21,229 nt of DNA, taken from the NCBI RefSeq assembly GCF_000003605.2, contig NW_003131371.1, positions 13,949-35,177 on the forward strand, written 5' to 3'. Under the pieces are notes generated by a model. It was given only the letters and a program-made list of their open reading frames with translations, did no database searches and was not told where the DNA came from. Positions 9,886 to 18,977 of the stretch are shown here, piece after piece. The stretch is from Saccoglossus kowalevskii (Eukaryota > Hemichordata > Enteropneusta > Harrimaniidae). How positions within the stretch are numbered: the stretch's first letter is position 1; the number at the start of each line of letters is the position of its first letter. Made by a program: the position numbers and the translations under genes.

Positions 9886-11568
9886 CTATGACAGACCTAG
9901 GCGTTCGACCGCTTCCTTTATAATAGCTTTTCGATTTACCTTCAAACCCATTGTAGGAATGTTTGTAAAAAATAGAAAGTAACGTGGATTTCTCAAAGGA
10001 GACACCTTCCCAGCCAGGAATTCCAGCATTTCATCCATGGTACAAGTGGATTTTTCTTTAAGCACAAGACAAAGGCAGATTTCATTAACGAGTTTCTCAC
10101 CAGGAACAGGGACTACATGGGCGTCTTTCAATTTTGGATGGTTTCCTAGATGATTCGTGATTTCTGCCGGATATACATTGAGTGTTCCTTTTATAATCAT
10201 GTCATCTTTCCTGCCTAATATAACCAACCGACCATCTTCTTCCATCTGACCGAGATCCCCAGTATAATACCAACCGCATGCATCTTTAACTTTCTCTGTA
10301 CGTTCCCTGTCACCATAATAACACTGGAATAGATACGGTCCACGAACCCATATTTCACCCCTTGTATTGACTGGAACAATGTTTCGATGTGTGTCCGTGA
10401 TCTTCACTTCACAGTTATGAATTACTTGGGTTTTCACACGAATTCTATTTTCCACTGTATCCATTATATCCCCTATGCTGATATCCTGGACTTGATTTGA
10501 TCCATACATGACAACAGTATTAGGGCATAGTAATTTAATTGCATTTAGAATGTTGCCTTCTGAAAAAACGTTTCCTGTGCACCAACATCTTTTCAAGGAT
10601 GAAAGATCAAAGCTAGTAATATTTTGCTGATTGACAGCTTGTGATAAAAACTGAGGAAACAACACCACGAAATTACATTGTTCTTGCTCGACGGCTTCCA
10701 ATGCACCAGAAAAGTCTTCTGTGGGTCTGGGCCAAACCAGAGTTGCACCCCAGGTTAGAAGCATGGTTTGATATATATGACAATATGAACCAAGGCCTGC
10801 TAACTTTAGAACCTTTATTATGCTTCCATCATTGGCTGCAGCATTGCGTTTTGAAGCATACAAGTTTGCTATGTTGGCTCTTTGTGTTCGAACCACAGGT
10901 TTGGGGTATCCAGTGCTGCCAGAAATGAAAGTTATTATATAAGGATCATCAACACTGACTTTGTTCTTCAAAGTTTGTATGAACTCATCTTCTTCTGCTC
11001 CGCAACGCCCTTGTAGTTGTTTAGCATGCATAACGATGCTGCATCCGAGTAGAGGGCAGTCATCATCAAATGTTACAATGTTTCGCAATGATGGTACATA
11101 AGATAAAGTTGATGTGGCAGATTTTATATCTGGAGTAACTTGTATTAATTTCTTATATTGATCGTACTGACTGAAACCGACAAACAAAACTGAACACTCT
11201 GTTTTATTTATTATGTGTCTTAAACGATCAGCTGATTGTAATTCTGCTAATTCAATTGTGATTAGACCGGCTCTAATAGCAGCTGAATTCAATAGCATCC
11301 ACTCGTATCCATCACCCATCCAGAGACAAACTCGCTCACCAGGTTTCAGACCGAGCTTCACCAAATCACAAGCAAGCTGGTTGGTTTCATCTACAAATTG
11401 CTTGACAGATATTCGCACACCACTTTCGCAGAACACAAATGCATCTCTGTCTGGAAAACATCTGGCGTTTTTATCTTGCAATTCATGAAAAGTCTTTCTA
11501 AGCATGGGCTGCGTTGATTCTCTGTGATAATAACTTGTCTTAAGCTTACTCTTGCTATAACTACTCAT
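9886..11568 (-). CDS. ACSF2-like medium-chain acyl-CoA synthetase, intact copy
   Basis: This 560-residue protein of the ANL (acyl-CoA synthetase, NRPS adenylation, luciferase) superfamily sits in one exon. The N-terminal SYYHRES..P..KTFHEL segment resembles ACSF2. Visible motifs are the phosphate loop FISGSTGYPK (214-223), YGSNQ (355-359), YTGD (435-438), GRKDD at the hinge (452-456), NVYPAEI (464-470) and a C-terminal lysine in GLKVNRK (K543) at the place of the adenylation lysine. The family makes acyl-AMP from fatty acid and ATP, then acyl-CoA. Two positions are unusual: the first T of TSG(T/S)TG is I215, and the glutamate of the usual YG.TE motif, a magnesium ligand, is Q359. The residue before K543 is L rather than G in both copies. 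No clear mitochondrial targeting peptide is seen, and the protein is shorter than mammalian ACSF2 (about 615 residues). The start is the first ATG after the predicted leader acceptor. Reduced or changed activity is possible. Confidence 0.93.
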   Translation of the reverse strand: MSSYSKSKLKTSYYHRESTQPMLRKTFHELQDKNARCFPDRDAFVFCESGVRISVKQFVDETNQLACDLVKLGLKPGERVCLWMGDGYEWMLLNSAAIRAGLITIELAELQSADRLRHIINKTECSVLFVGFSQYDQYKKLIQVTPDIKSATSTLSYVPSLRNIVTFDDDCPLLGCSIVMHAKQLQGRCGAEEDEFIQTLKNKVSVDDPYIITFISGSTGYPKPVVRTQRANIANLYASKRNAAANDGSIIKVLKLAGLGSYCHIYQTMLLTWGATLVWPRPTEDFSGALEAVEQEQCNFVVLFPQFLSQAVNQQNITSFDLSSLKRCWCTGNVFSEGNILNAIKLLCPNTVVMYGSNQVQDISIGDIMDTVENRIRVKTQVIHNCEVKITDTHRNIVPVNTRGEIWVRGPYLFQCYYGDRERTEKVKDACGWYYTGDLGQMEEDGRLVILGRKDDMIIKGTLNVYPAEITNHLGNHPKLKDAHVVPVPGEKLVNEICLCLVLKEKSTCTMDEMLEFLAGKVSPLRNPRYFLFFTNIPTMGLKVNRKAIIKEAVERLGLS

Positions 11569-11576
11569 TCTTGAAT

Positions 11577-11662
11577 CTGAGAAATTGAAATAAAAAATAT
11601 CTTATTACATCTAGAACAGTACCTAGTACTATTTCATCTTTCGAGTTGTTATAACCACTTAC
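11577..11662 (-). other. Predicted 5'-leader intron of the intact ACSF2-like gene
   Basis: On the minus strand there is a GAT/GTAAGTGG donor (11662-11657) and a pyrimidine-rich acceptor ending TTTCTCAG (11577), eight bases before the ATG. Length is 86 bases. The donor is not at the site used in the broken copy. The aligned positions differ by about 15 bases, and each copy has lost the other's GT consensus. Confidence 0.6.
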
Positions 11663-11767
11663 ATCAACCACCTCATCAGTTTCAATATTTATTGATTTGT
11701 TGCAAGATGTGTCAAGATACACCTGGCAAACCCATACTTGAATAAGGAATATAATAATTTGTGGTGT

Positions 11768-11776
11768 CTTTATATA
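11768..11776 (-). promoter_or_regulatory. TATA box of the intact ACSF2-like gene
   Basis: TATATAAAG on the minus strand lies about 105 bases upstream of the leader-intron donor, so a start near 11740 would give a non-coding first exon of about 75 bases. It lies in the promoter block shared with 4530-4600. Confidence 0.5.
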
Positions 11777-12079
11777 TTAATGAATCTATTTTGAAATTGT
11801 TTCTTGAACAATATAACTAAATGATTCGACCCTAGTGACATAATTAGTGGTGAAGTTGTCATTAATGAAATGAACAAACGCTCAGTGATAGAGCTCTGAC
11901 AAGTGGGAAGAGGCATATGAAAGACATTTCCCAACACATGTTTTTATAATTCGCCACCACTAGCAGTGCAGAGATCCTCATAACACATGATTATTAGATA
12001 AACATATTCATTATACACATTATAGTGACATCCATCATATGCTGGTGCTCGACAGCTGAACTGTGTTTTTTAATCTGAA

Positions 12080-12257
12080 GGTGCTTCCTTCTTTAAGCAC
12101 AAAACAAAAGCATAATTCGTTCACGAATTGCTCATCGAGAACACTCACTGCTTTGGCATCTTTCAATTTGGGGGTGGTCTCCGAGATAATTTGCGATTTC
12201 TACCGGATATACATTTAGTGTTCTTTTTATAATCTTCCCTGCTTAATATAACCAAAT
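12080..12257 (-). pseudogene. C-terminal fragment of an ACSF2-like gene
   Basis: This is homologous to 10045-10230 of the intact gene, covering roughly the GRKDD hinge through the segment ending near residue 508. It includes the NVYPAEI region, which here reads as a TACCGGATATACATT block on the plus strand. An extra G in TTGGGGGTGG and a small deletion near 12234 break the frame. Repeat X begins shortly after it, so X may lie where the rest of this copy once was. Confidence 0.78.
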
Positions 12258-12315
12258 ATTCATGGAATTGTTTTTGAGTTAGTTGGTAAGATACCAAAAT
12301 AATACATTGTGGAAA

Positions 12316-12990
12316 GTCAATTCGCAAAGCGTATGTTTGTTGAGTTGTTGATTGACGATAAATTACGTGACCATGATGGTATTAAATGTCTTCAATTTCT
12401 ACTTTGTTGTGTTTCAATTTGCCTCATCAACCCAACATATCTGTTCTAGATACAGAGCCGAGCGGCTCCTAAAAAAGCTAAAAATTCTAATCCACCCGCC
12501 CCCGGTATCAGAAACGTTTGTTTTAAAACAAACATCTTTCTAGGATACCAAAAGGCCAGTGTTATGTGAAGATAATAACGTATGTGAGACTATTAATTAT
12601 ACGTCGGTTACATGTTACTTGAGATTGCAATAGGGTAAAACGCATCAAAAAGTAATCTGTGATTCAGAAATTCACTAAACGTAACTAAGCATAACATATA
12701 TATAACTTATAGATCACGTGATGGCTTAGATATATAAGAGAATATTTCGCTTTTGTTACTTTGTTTGGCTATTGAAAACATTGTTTTGGTCTATTCAATG
12801 CAATATCATTTTTGTTTTCGAAGCTCATTTTTGCTGTTAGTGTTTAACTGTATTACTAAAAGTGTTGCACTCAGACTTAGAAAAGCACAATCAATATCAT
12901 GTTATGTAGGCGCGGACCCGTGTAATACACGAACAAATACGAAACAATTCTATGAGCAACTCTAATTTGGATATATTTGCAGACCAATCA
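12316..12990 (+). repeat. Repeat X, copy 2
   Basis: This is the longest X copy and shares the full landmark order with 5716-6130, up to GCAACTCTAATTTGGATATAT (12956 on). It holds an 18-base perfect palindrome, GTTTGTTTTAAAACAAAC (12516-12533), right after the conserved GAAACGTTTG. It also holds a 63-codon frame (12352-12543) whose first codons correspond to those in copy 3, but that frame would start at TTG, not ATG. Confidence 0.6.
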
Positions 12991-14052
12991 CTTCATTATT
13001 AGAGAAAACATTTGATTTTTTGAATTTTAATTAGAAATCGTTCTCATTTCTAAATGAGTTATTGAAATTATAATAGCCATCAATAACAAGAAAATCCTCG
13101 CGTGTTACGGCACGCCTTTTTGGGGTAACACCTCTAAGAGTAGTAGGCGATTTTCCGTTCACTGCGAGATAATGCGATAAATGCGCGGATCAAACGTCTG
13201 CTACAAAAATGTAATGATTTGAACTTGAATGTCTGATTTTATAGTACAGTGTCGACAATTTTTCAAAGAGGAATAAGGCGCTAACATACACTTACTTAAT
13301 CAAAATTTGACCGTATTCATATTTTGCGTTTATCGAATCGTTTAGCGGCGATGTTCTGGCGTCATCACGACGCTGCAACCTTTGTGATGTTTGTTATGTC
13401 CTATTGAATGGAAAATGGACTATTTATTACATATCCAACATAAGCTTAATAAATCCTTGGAGTTGATATGGCGGTCCCCATCGGCACTGTTTCTATAGTG
13501 TTGCGAGGCCCGATTCATACGACACGAGTTGGTAATCCTTTGGTATTGCGCACGTGAAATTAACAAAAGGCAATCGACATCGCACGCGGCGATGTAGAGG
13601 GTCAATTTACATATCAATGGCCACAGTGTTGTAGTAATTTATTTTGAGTGACAACCATTCACGTGACAAAATATTTTGGGGGTACCCGCGGTGCGCCAAT
13701 CAACAATGAACTATGTGTCAACGGGAGCCTTGACTTTGATTGGATCAGACTGAGCTTGTACAACACATGCCGAATCATCATTAACTGGAACATGATTTAT
13801 ACTGTAATGTTGCTATATCGACTTCCCTGTATTGTTTATTCATTTACCAAATTGAATTATAGGTTTGTAGATATAGATTAATAATATATTCAATAATATT
13901 ATATACTATACTAATTTATGTGAAAAAAAACACTGTTGAAGTTCTAATTTGATGTAATATTTGCATTGAAAAAAACGCTCAAATTAATCAGGTTACTTTT
14001 ACGTATAATCATGGGATTGCTTAGCTGAGAACGTTTATAGACATTATAGCAA
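12991..14052. other. No recognisable gene
   Basis: The part at 13080-13200 and 13330-13640 is richer in G+C than its surroundings and contains a 7-base inverted pair, GTGTTAC...GTAACAC (13101-13130), with a short spacer. It could be part of an old mobile element. The 13420-13617 minus frame and 13648-13881 plus frame show no family features. Confidence 0.45.
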
Positions 14053-14320
14053 ATATTAAAATCAAGTCACAAAGCTCATGTTTGTTGAGAAATGACGATG
14101 AATTGTGTGACCTTAATTAGTACATTGTTTAATGTATTTAATTTCTTTCAAGCTAACTCATCCAGTCGACCTATCTGTCCGGACACGTGTGATACAAAAC
14201 AGAACGGCCCCTTAAAAGTTACATATTCCAATTTCCCAGCTCCCAGTATCAGAAACGTTTGTTTTTTAAACAACTATATTCCCGGGATACCGACAGGACG
14301 TCCTTTTTTTATGAATCATG
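14053..14320 (+). repeat. Repeat X, copy 3
   Basis: This has the landmarks CAAGTCACAAAG, ATGACGATGAATTGTGTGACC (14092 on), GATACAAAACAGAA, AGTATCAGAAACGTTTG and TTTTTTAAACAAC. It contains an ATG-initiated 78-codon frame (14092-14328) with a hydrophobic beginning (MTMNCVTLISTLFNVFNFF). Copy 1 stops in this frame after 13 codons and copy 2 diverges, so I do not call it a gene. The frame could still be a lineage-specific peptide. Confidence 0.5.
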
Positions 14321-14900
14321 TGCGATAACTAATTCTATTGAACCCACCGCACTCTGCCTGACTCTACACGCCCCGGTGCACCGTACCCTATCTAACCATT
14401 CACAACATCTACTTTCAAGTTGCGTTAAGATAGGTTCAATTCACGGTTGAGATTTTGCGAGTATACGCCATATACTGCTACGACTAAACACATTGTCTGA
14501 CTTGCATTTACTATGCTCGACTTTTAATTTTCTTCCTAGAATTCAACGTGCCAAATAATATTTACAAATGACCATTCTGATACACATTACGTTTACCTTA
14601 TGCCTTTGCTGCGTGTGTTGTGGCGTCGCAAACGCCGTCTACAATACCTATGCGTTTTTAAAAATATCTTCAAGTTTTTAAAATAGACGCTGGTTTTGTA
14701 GTGAAACTGTGACACCGTTATTTTAATTCGCGTACACACTGTCGTAGGAGTTAAATCAATTGAAAATGATAAATATTTTGTTTTACCGCATCAGGGCAGA
14801 GGATGATGATAGGGCAATCTTATGTGTTAACGTGGTCTTGAACCAGGTCGTGTTAATTGTGTGACCAGGAACCCCGTTCTTCGACAGTTATCATACTCCG
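14321..14900. other. No recognisable gene
   Basis: No domain, splice layout or repeat structure was recognised in this stretch. Confidence 0.4.
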
Positions 14901-15500
14901 AGCTCTTTCTACTATAGATATCATATAATCTGATTATATCTGGTACTCAAGTATGAATCTGATGTTGGAATTAACAGTCCTGTTCTGGGGTGTTTTACAG
15001 AATGAATGGTTCAAAAAATGGAATTCGGGTGACCCTCATACTACAGGTCGTGTTATTTATTTGAAAAGTGACTATTCACGCGAGATCGCATTGTACGCGG
15101 GAAAATACGTCATTTCACGGCATGAATTTTTAATTCAATGTAACTATTTCCGGCCTCTTTCTGCTGTACAATATCATATAATCTGATTATATCTAGTATG
15201 CATCTGATGTTGGAATTAACAGTCCTGTTCTGGGGGTGTTTTACAGAATTAGGATGACCCTCAGACTACATACAGGTCGTGTTATTTAGTTGAAATTGCA
15301 CTGGAATAGGCGTGATGGAGAACGTCAACTGTTAGCGAAGATTCCAGAGACATGGAAAAAACTGAGTGAACTCAAATTATAGCGCTAAGTGACTATTGTC
15401 ACGTGATTTAGTACCTTCGAATCCGATTCACGCGAGATCGCATTGTACGCGGGAAAATCCGTCATTTCACGGCATGAATTTTTAATTCGATGCAACTATT
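14901..15500 (+). repeat. Local tandem duplication, two units
   Basis: Unit one (14901-15152) and unit two (15153 to about 15500) share TATCATATAATCTGATTAT, ATGTTGGAATTAACAGTCC, ACAGGTCGTGTTATTTA and CACGCGAGATCGCATTGTAC (15078 and 15429) in the same order. Unit two carries about 100 extra bases between the GTTATTTA and CACGCGAGATC blocks, including AGTGACTATTGTCAC, a small inverted pair. The ATG frame of unit one (14953-15186) is not kept in unit two. Confidence 0.8.
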
Positions 15501-15575
15501 CCCGAATAGGATTACTACCCGCATAACGCCACAAACAGGTCGAGCACAAGAGATTGAAATGCTATATTTATATAC
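15488..15575 (+). repeat. Near-identical 88-base direct repeat, copy 1
   Basis: From CGATGCAACTATT to ATATTTATATA this matches 16586-16673 with only about five differences. It is much more similar than the repeats around it, so it points to a recent local copying event 1.1 kb apart. Confidence 0.85.
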
Positions 15576-16110
15576 CAATATCCAGGAATTATTTTCGACC
15601 CCTATATGTAAATCTAGACGAGTCGACAATATTGTAGATAACATTGATTTACTACTTTGATTTATTACGATTTTCAACATTATTTTATAACATTATATGC
15701 GTGTGTCTCAACAATCCAATTAGTCCAATTTTCCTCTGATAGTAAAATTAACTTATACATAAACATGATGAAACACTTTATTTCAATTTTTTTAAAAATA
15801 TTTTATAATTTTTCTAATCATTTTTTTTTCTATTATAATGCAATAAAACGAATTATTAATAATATAAATCAATTCCTTCTAGTTAATTTTAATTTAGATA
15901 TTTCGGCAAGATTTTTTGGACAGTATTGGATAAGATATTTACGCGTGGAAGCCAGTTTGATCATTAAATAAGAAAATGATTATTCTTTCACGAGTGATAA
16001 TAAAAAAGCGATGTACGGAAAGCCAATAGTGTAAATATGTGTACCTGGCGCAACCTGCATGCATGTGTCAGGTGATAACTCTCGTGTACGATACGCAACA
16101 CACAACTCCT
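15560..16110. repeat. Repeat Y, copy 2
   Basis: This is a diverged counterpart of 4960-5440. The 104-codon plus frame at 15657-15971 lies within it and is almost entirely F, I, N, K and Y from AT-rich sequence, so it is not called as a gene. Confidence 0.5.
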
Positions 16111-16139
16111 ACATACACCGTATCAAGGCAATTCAGTAG

Positions 16140-16375
16140 GTAGTTTTCAAGAAGAAGTCGAAAATAAAAAAATTTTTCCAAAACTGGCAAAATATTAACC
16201 CAAAATAAAGAATTGAAAATATCGTTTATGAATAAAAAATCTGAGAGAGACACGCCCAAGGTATCTACATTCAAAGTATCAAAACAATTAAGCTGTTTGT
16301 TTTTAAGAAGAAGTCGAAAATAACATCTTTTTTCAAAAATATTTGCTAAAAATTGAAAATATTGTCACGAAATGC
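16140..16375. repeat. Short tandem pair sharing AAGAAGAAGTCGAAAATAA
   Basis: The segment TTTTCAAGAAGAAGTCGAAAATAA...AATTGAAAATAT at 16144-16221 is repeated in diverged form at 16300-16363, about 155 bases on. I see no coding content. Confidence 0.6.
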
Positions 16376-16429
16376 CAAATGACGAATTTGTTACAGTTAG
16401 TTGCGAAGCATACGAGATTTCCTCTTTGT

Positions 16430-16570
16430 TAATGTTGGTAGCAAATTCCGTTTCAATGTGACTTATCAAACCGAATTATCCTTACACTCGAGATACAGAA
16501 CAGAATAGCCCTGTAAAGCTAAATATTGACACCCCGGATCTATTATCAGAAACGTTCGTCCTTCATATTG
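16430..16570 (+). repeat. Repeat X, copy 4 (partial)
   Basis: This contains GATACAGAACAGAATAGCCC, AAAGCTAAATATT and TATCAGAAACGTTCGTCC in the X order. It is shorter and more diverged than the others and follows Y copy 2, as X copy 1 follows Y copy 1. Confidence 0.5.
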
Positions 16571-16585
16571 CTTTTTTACGACTTT

Positions 16586-16673
16586 CGATGCAACTATTTC
16601 CGAATAGGATTACTACCCGCATAACGTCACAAACAGGTCGAGCACAGGAGATTGAAATGATATATTTATATAG
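16586..16673 (+). repeat. Near-identical 88-base direct repeat, copy 2
   Basis: This is the partner of 15488-15575. Confidence 0.85.
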
Positions 16674-16707
16674 CGTCAATCAGGTGCGCTGCACCAAAGA
16701 CTATAGA

Positions 16708-17323
16708 GACCAAAAATTCCTCGAATATAGCTCTTAAAACGAGCCACAGCCAAAGTTTATGACTATTATCACCTTGGGATATATACATTTTACATACAAA
16801 ATGAATCACGTTTTCGGAAGAGGGAGATTAAAAACACTTGAAATTTTGAGATACGGCTGCCATCTTGTTTTCATCAATGTCTTTGTGTACAAAACATTCG
16901 GTCGAGAAAATGCTCAAAACGACCAAAAATTCCTCGAATTTAGCTCTCAAAATGGGCCAAAGCCAAAGTTTATGACTATTATCACCTTAGGATGTATACA
17001 TTTTACACACAAAATGAGTCGCGTTTTCGAAAAAGGGAGATTAAAAACACATATATTTCGAGACATGGCTCCCATCTTGTTTTTGTCAATTTCTTTGTGA
17101 ACAGAACATTCGGTCAAGAAAATGCTCAAAACGACCAAAATTCCGCGAATTTAGCTTTAAAAACAGGCCAAAGCCAAAGTTTATGACTATTATTACCTTA
17201 GGGTATATACATTCGGCATATAAAATGAATAACGTTTCCGAAAGAGGGAGATTAAAAACACAAATATTTCGAGACAAGCCCGCAGTCTTGTTTTTATCTA
17301 TGTCTTTGTAAACAGAACATTAG
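16708..17323 (+). repeat. Tandem repeat, three copies of a 212-213 base unit
   Basis: Units start at GACCAAAA(A)TTCC: 16708, 16921 and 17133, with the third cut at about 17323. Each has GCCAAAGTTTATGACTATTA, then TATACATT, AAAATGA(A/G)T, AGGGAGATTAAAAACAC, CTTGTTTT and ACAAAACATTCGG or ACAGAACATT. The first period (213) is a multiple of three, so a 113-codon frame (16759-17100) reads across two units; the second (212) breaks it. That makes coding doubtful. The family is not one I recognise. Confidence 0.9.
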
Positions 17324-17359
17324 TGCACGAAGTTCAAATGTAACTAAACAAAATACGTA

Positions 17360-17701
17360 TTACTCACCTGCCAATAAACGTTCGGAAATAGTTCTCGGAA
17401 ACTGGAACAATAGATATAGTATATTTTTACACGGATTTCGAACAGCAAAAGACGGACAACTTCTCACTCCAAAGCGAACAGCTAAAACTAAATCTTTTGC
17501 ACATTTCAAAATGGCAACTGTTGGGGGCGCTGTAAGTATTTGCATAACTGTTGTCCTCTTGTTACGTTTCCAAGGGACATTGCATGGCGGCTGTTCGACT
17601 TCCTTTGAAGTTTGCCGGCAGTTCCCTGTCCCTCTTCTATATAGTCTTTGGTTGCACACAGTTTTTCGCCGTAAGTATACAACAGTCTCGGGTACCTTCA
17701 C
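17360..17701 (-). other. Possible minus-strand exon ending in a consensus donor
   Basis: A 113-codon open stretch on the minus strand ends ...LLAG at CAG/GTGAGTAA (donor around 17366-17369). The patch is less AT-rich than its surroundings. It lacks an ATG at its upstream end and overlaps the plus-strand candidate exon, so at most one is likely coding. No domain is recognised. Confidence 0.2.
17511..17670 (+). CDS. Possible first exon of a small secreted-type peptide gene
   Basis: The ATG at 17511 has a good context (AAA before, G after) and opens a frame whose first about 23 residues (AVSICITVVLLLRF at the core) look like a signal peptide. A strong GTAAGT donor at 17671 ends it in phase 1. 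A second ATG at 17584 in another frame also gives a hydrophobic start (LSLFYIVFGC) and reaches the same donor in phase 0. An inner GTAAGT lies at 17532. Acceptors at 19174 and 19374 keep the phase 1 frame open. No homology is recognised, and the whole model is an inference from splice signals. Confidence 0.25.
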
Positions 17702-17759
17702 TAACTATGGGGAAAACCCGTCACTCCTATTCCAGTTGACTTTCTTACTACACAAATAA

Positions 17760-18975
17760 TACAAGTTGTTTGTTGTTTATCCCCACAGTCATAACAAATA
17801 TCGTCTCGAACATGATATTCAATTCACCGACCGTATAATCATTGTATTGCAACTAACATACCATTTTTTTTAGGACTGTTAAACCGGTAGTACATACTCT
17901 TCTAGAACCCGCGTTTATCACTTATTCATTCATATCTACAATGGAATCAGTTAATTGGTTGAATCAATAAACAATGGCAGGGAGTTCATTACTGCAGCGT
18001 AAATTGTTCTCGACTTCTGAAAGTACCAACTAACTATAACATGCCAAGCTTTGCTCAATCTCACCCTTATCATCACATCTCGCGGTACCCGGGAAAATGC
18101 ATGTGAAGGATTGCCACTCAAAATAAACTCGTTACAATATCTCTACATCGCAGTCACCAAAGACGTGGAGCTCGACATCCGCTGTCTGTGTCATTGCTTA
18201 GAAAATTGTTTACGCTTGAATCAACAAACAATAAGGACAGACACAAACCCTAATAAAAAAAATTATCTTTCCCATCATCCAACAGGTTATAATTATATTT
18301 GTAGTATTCTAATCTATATCGAGTGTGCATGAGAAATGCATGCATGAACAAACTCAAGTTAAAATATAACTAGCTTCATTCGCTTTAAAATACATACAAT
18401 ATTTTGTTATTTCAACATACAAGAGCCACTTGACATCTCCACAACCCTACATATTCCGTAAATAGCAATACCACGAAGCTTTCATTTGATATCTAAAGCG
18501 AATCTCGCGGAAAGCGCGACGGAAAAATCACGCGAGATCCGAATCCTAGTTTTCCCTTCAATAATATAAATGAAGCATGCGTAGTTTTTTTATGAATATT
18601 GTCGCATATTGTTTCCCCTTGAGTTATTGGAGTAAATTCAGGAGGAAAGTACCCGGATGGGAGTAGACATAGGAATATGTCAGGTAGACATTGAAATACA
18701 ACTCCGGAGAATATGTCTATTCGTTATACTGTTATTTGATTGGTTGTCATGGTCACGTGAAACCACGATGAGGTGAAATGGAATAACAATATACATGTAT
18801 TTCATTTTACATGCCTTACAAATAGACATCGCGGAGAAGCGAATTGCGAGTTGCTTAAATTTGCCATACATATATGCTTTCAAACATTGTTTAACTATGA
18901 TGTATTTCCACTAATTCAAGATGAGGGTAGTTCAGCAAACGTCTTCATTTGATACGCACAAATTTGTATTTCTAG
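17760..18975. other. No recognisable gene
   Basis: The frame at 18051-18332 (93 codons, no ATG at its start) has no family features. At 18490-18535 a CTCGCGG...GCGCGACGG...CACGCGAGATCC cluster resembles the CACGCGAGATC block at 15078 and 15429. In the exon model above this stretch would be intron. Confidence 0.4.
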
Positions 18976-18977
18976 AC

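Noticed and set aside
14092-14328. Secreted-looking 78-codon peptide in repeat X copy 3
   Set aside because: Other X copies stop early or diverge in this frame, so protein-level conservation is not supported.
15657-15971. 104-codon plus-strand frame
   Set aside because: Composed almost wholly of F, I, N, K, Y from AT-rich sequence, lies within repeat Y, and has no domain or splice support.
17870-17900. Acceptor-like TTTTTTTTAG at about 17876 as the partner of the 17671 donor
   Set aside because: The phase 0 frame after it stops at the third codon, so it adds nothing to the ATG 17584 model; it could still be used for non-coding RNA.
18051-18332. 93-codon plus-strand frame
   Set aside because: Lacks an ATG at its start and has no recognisable domain.
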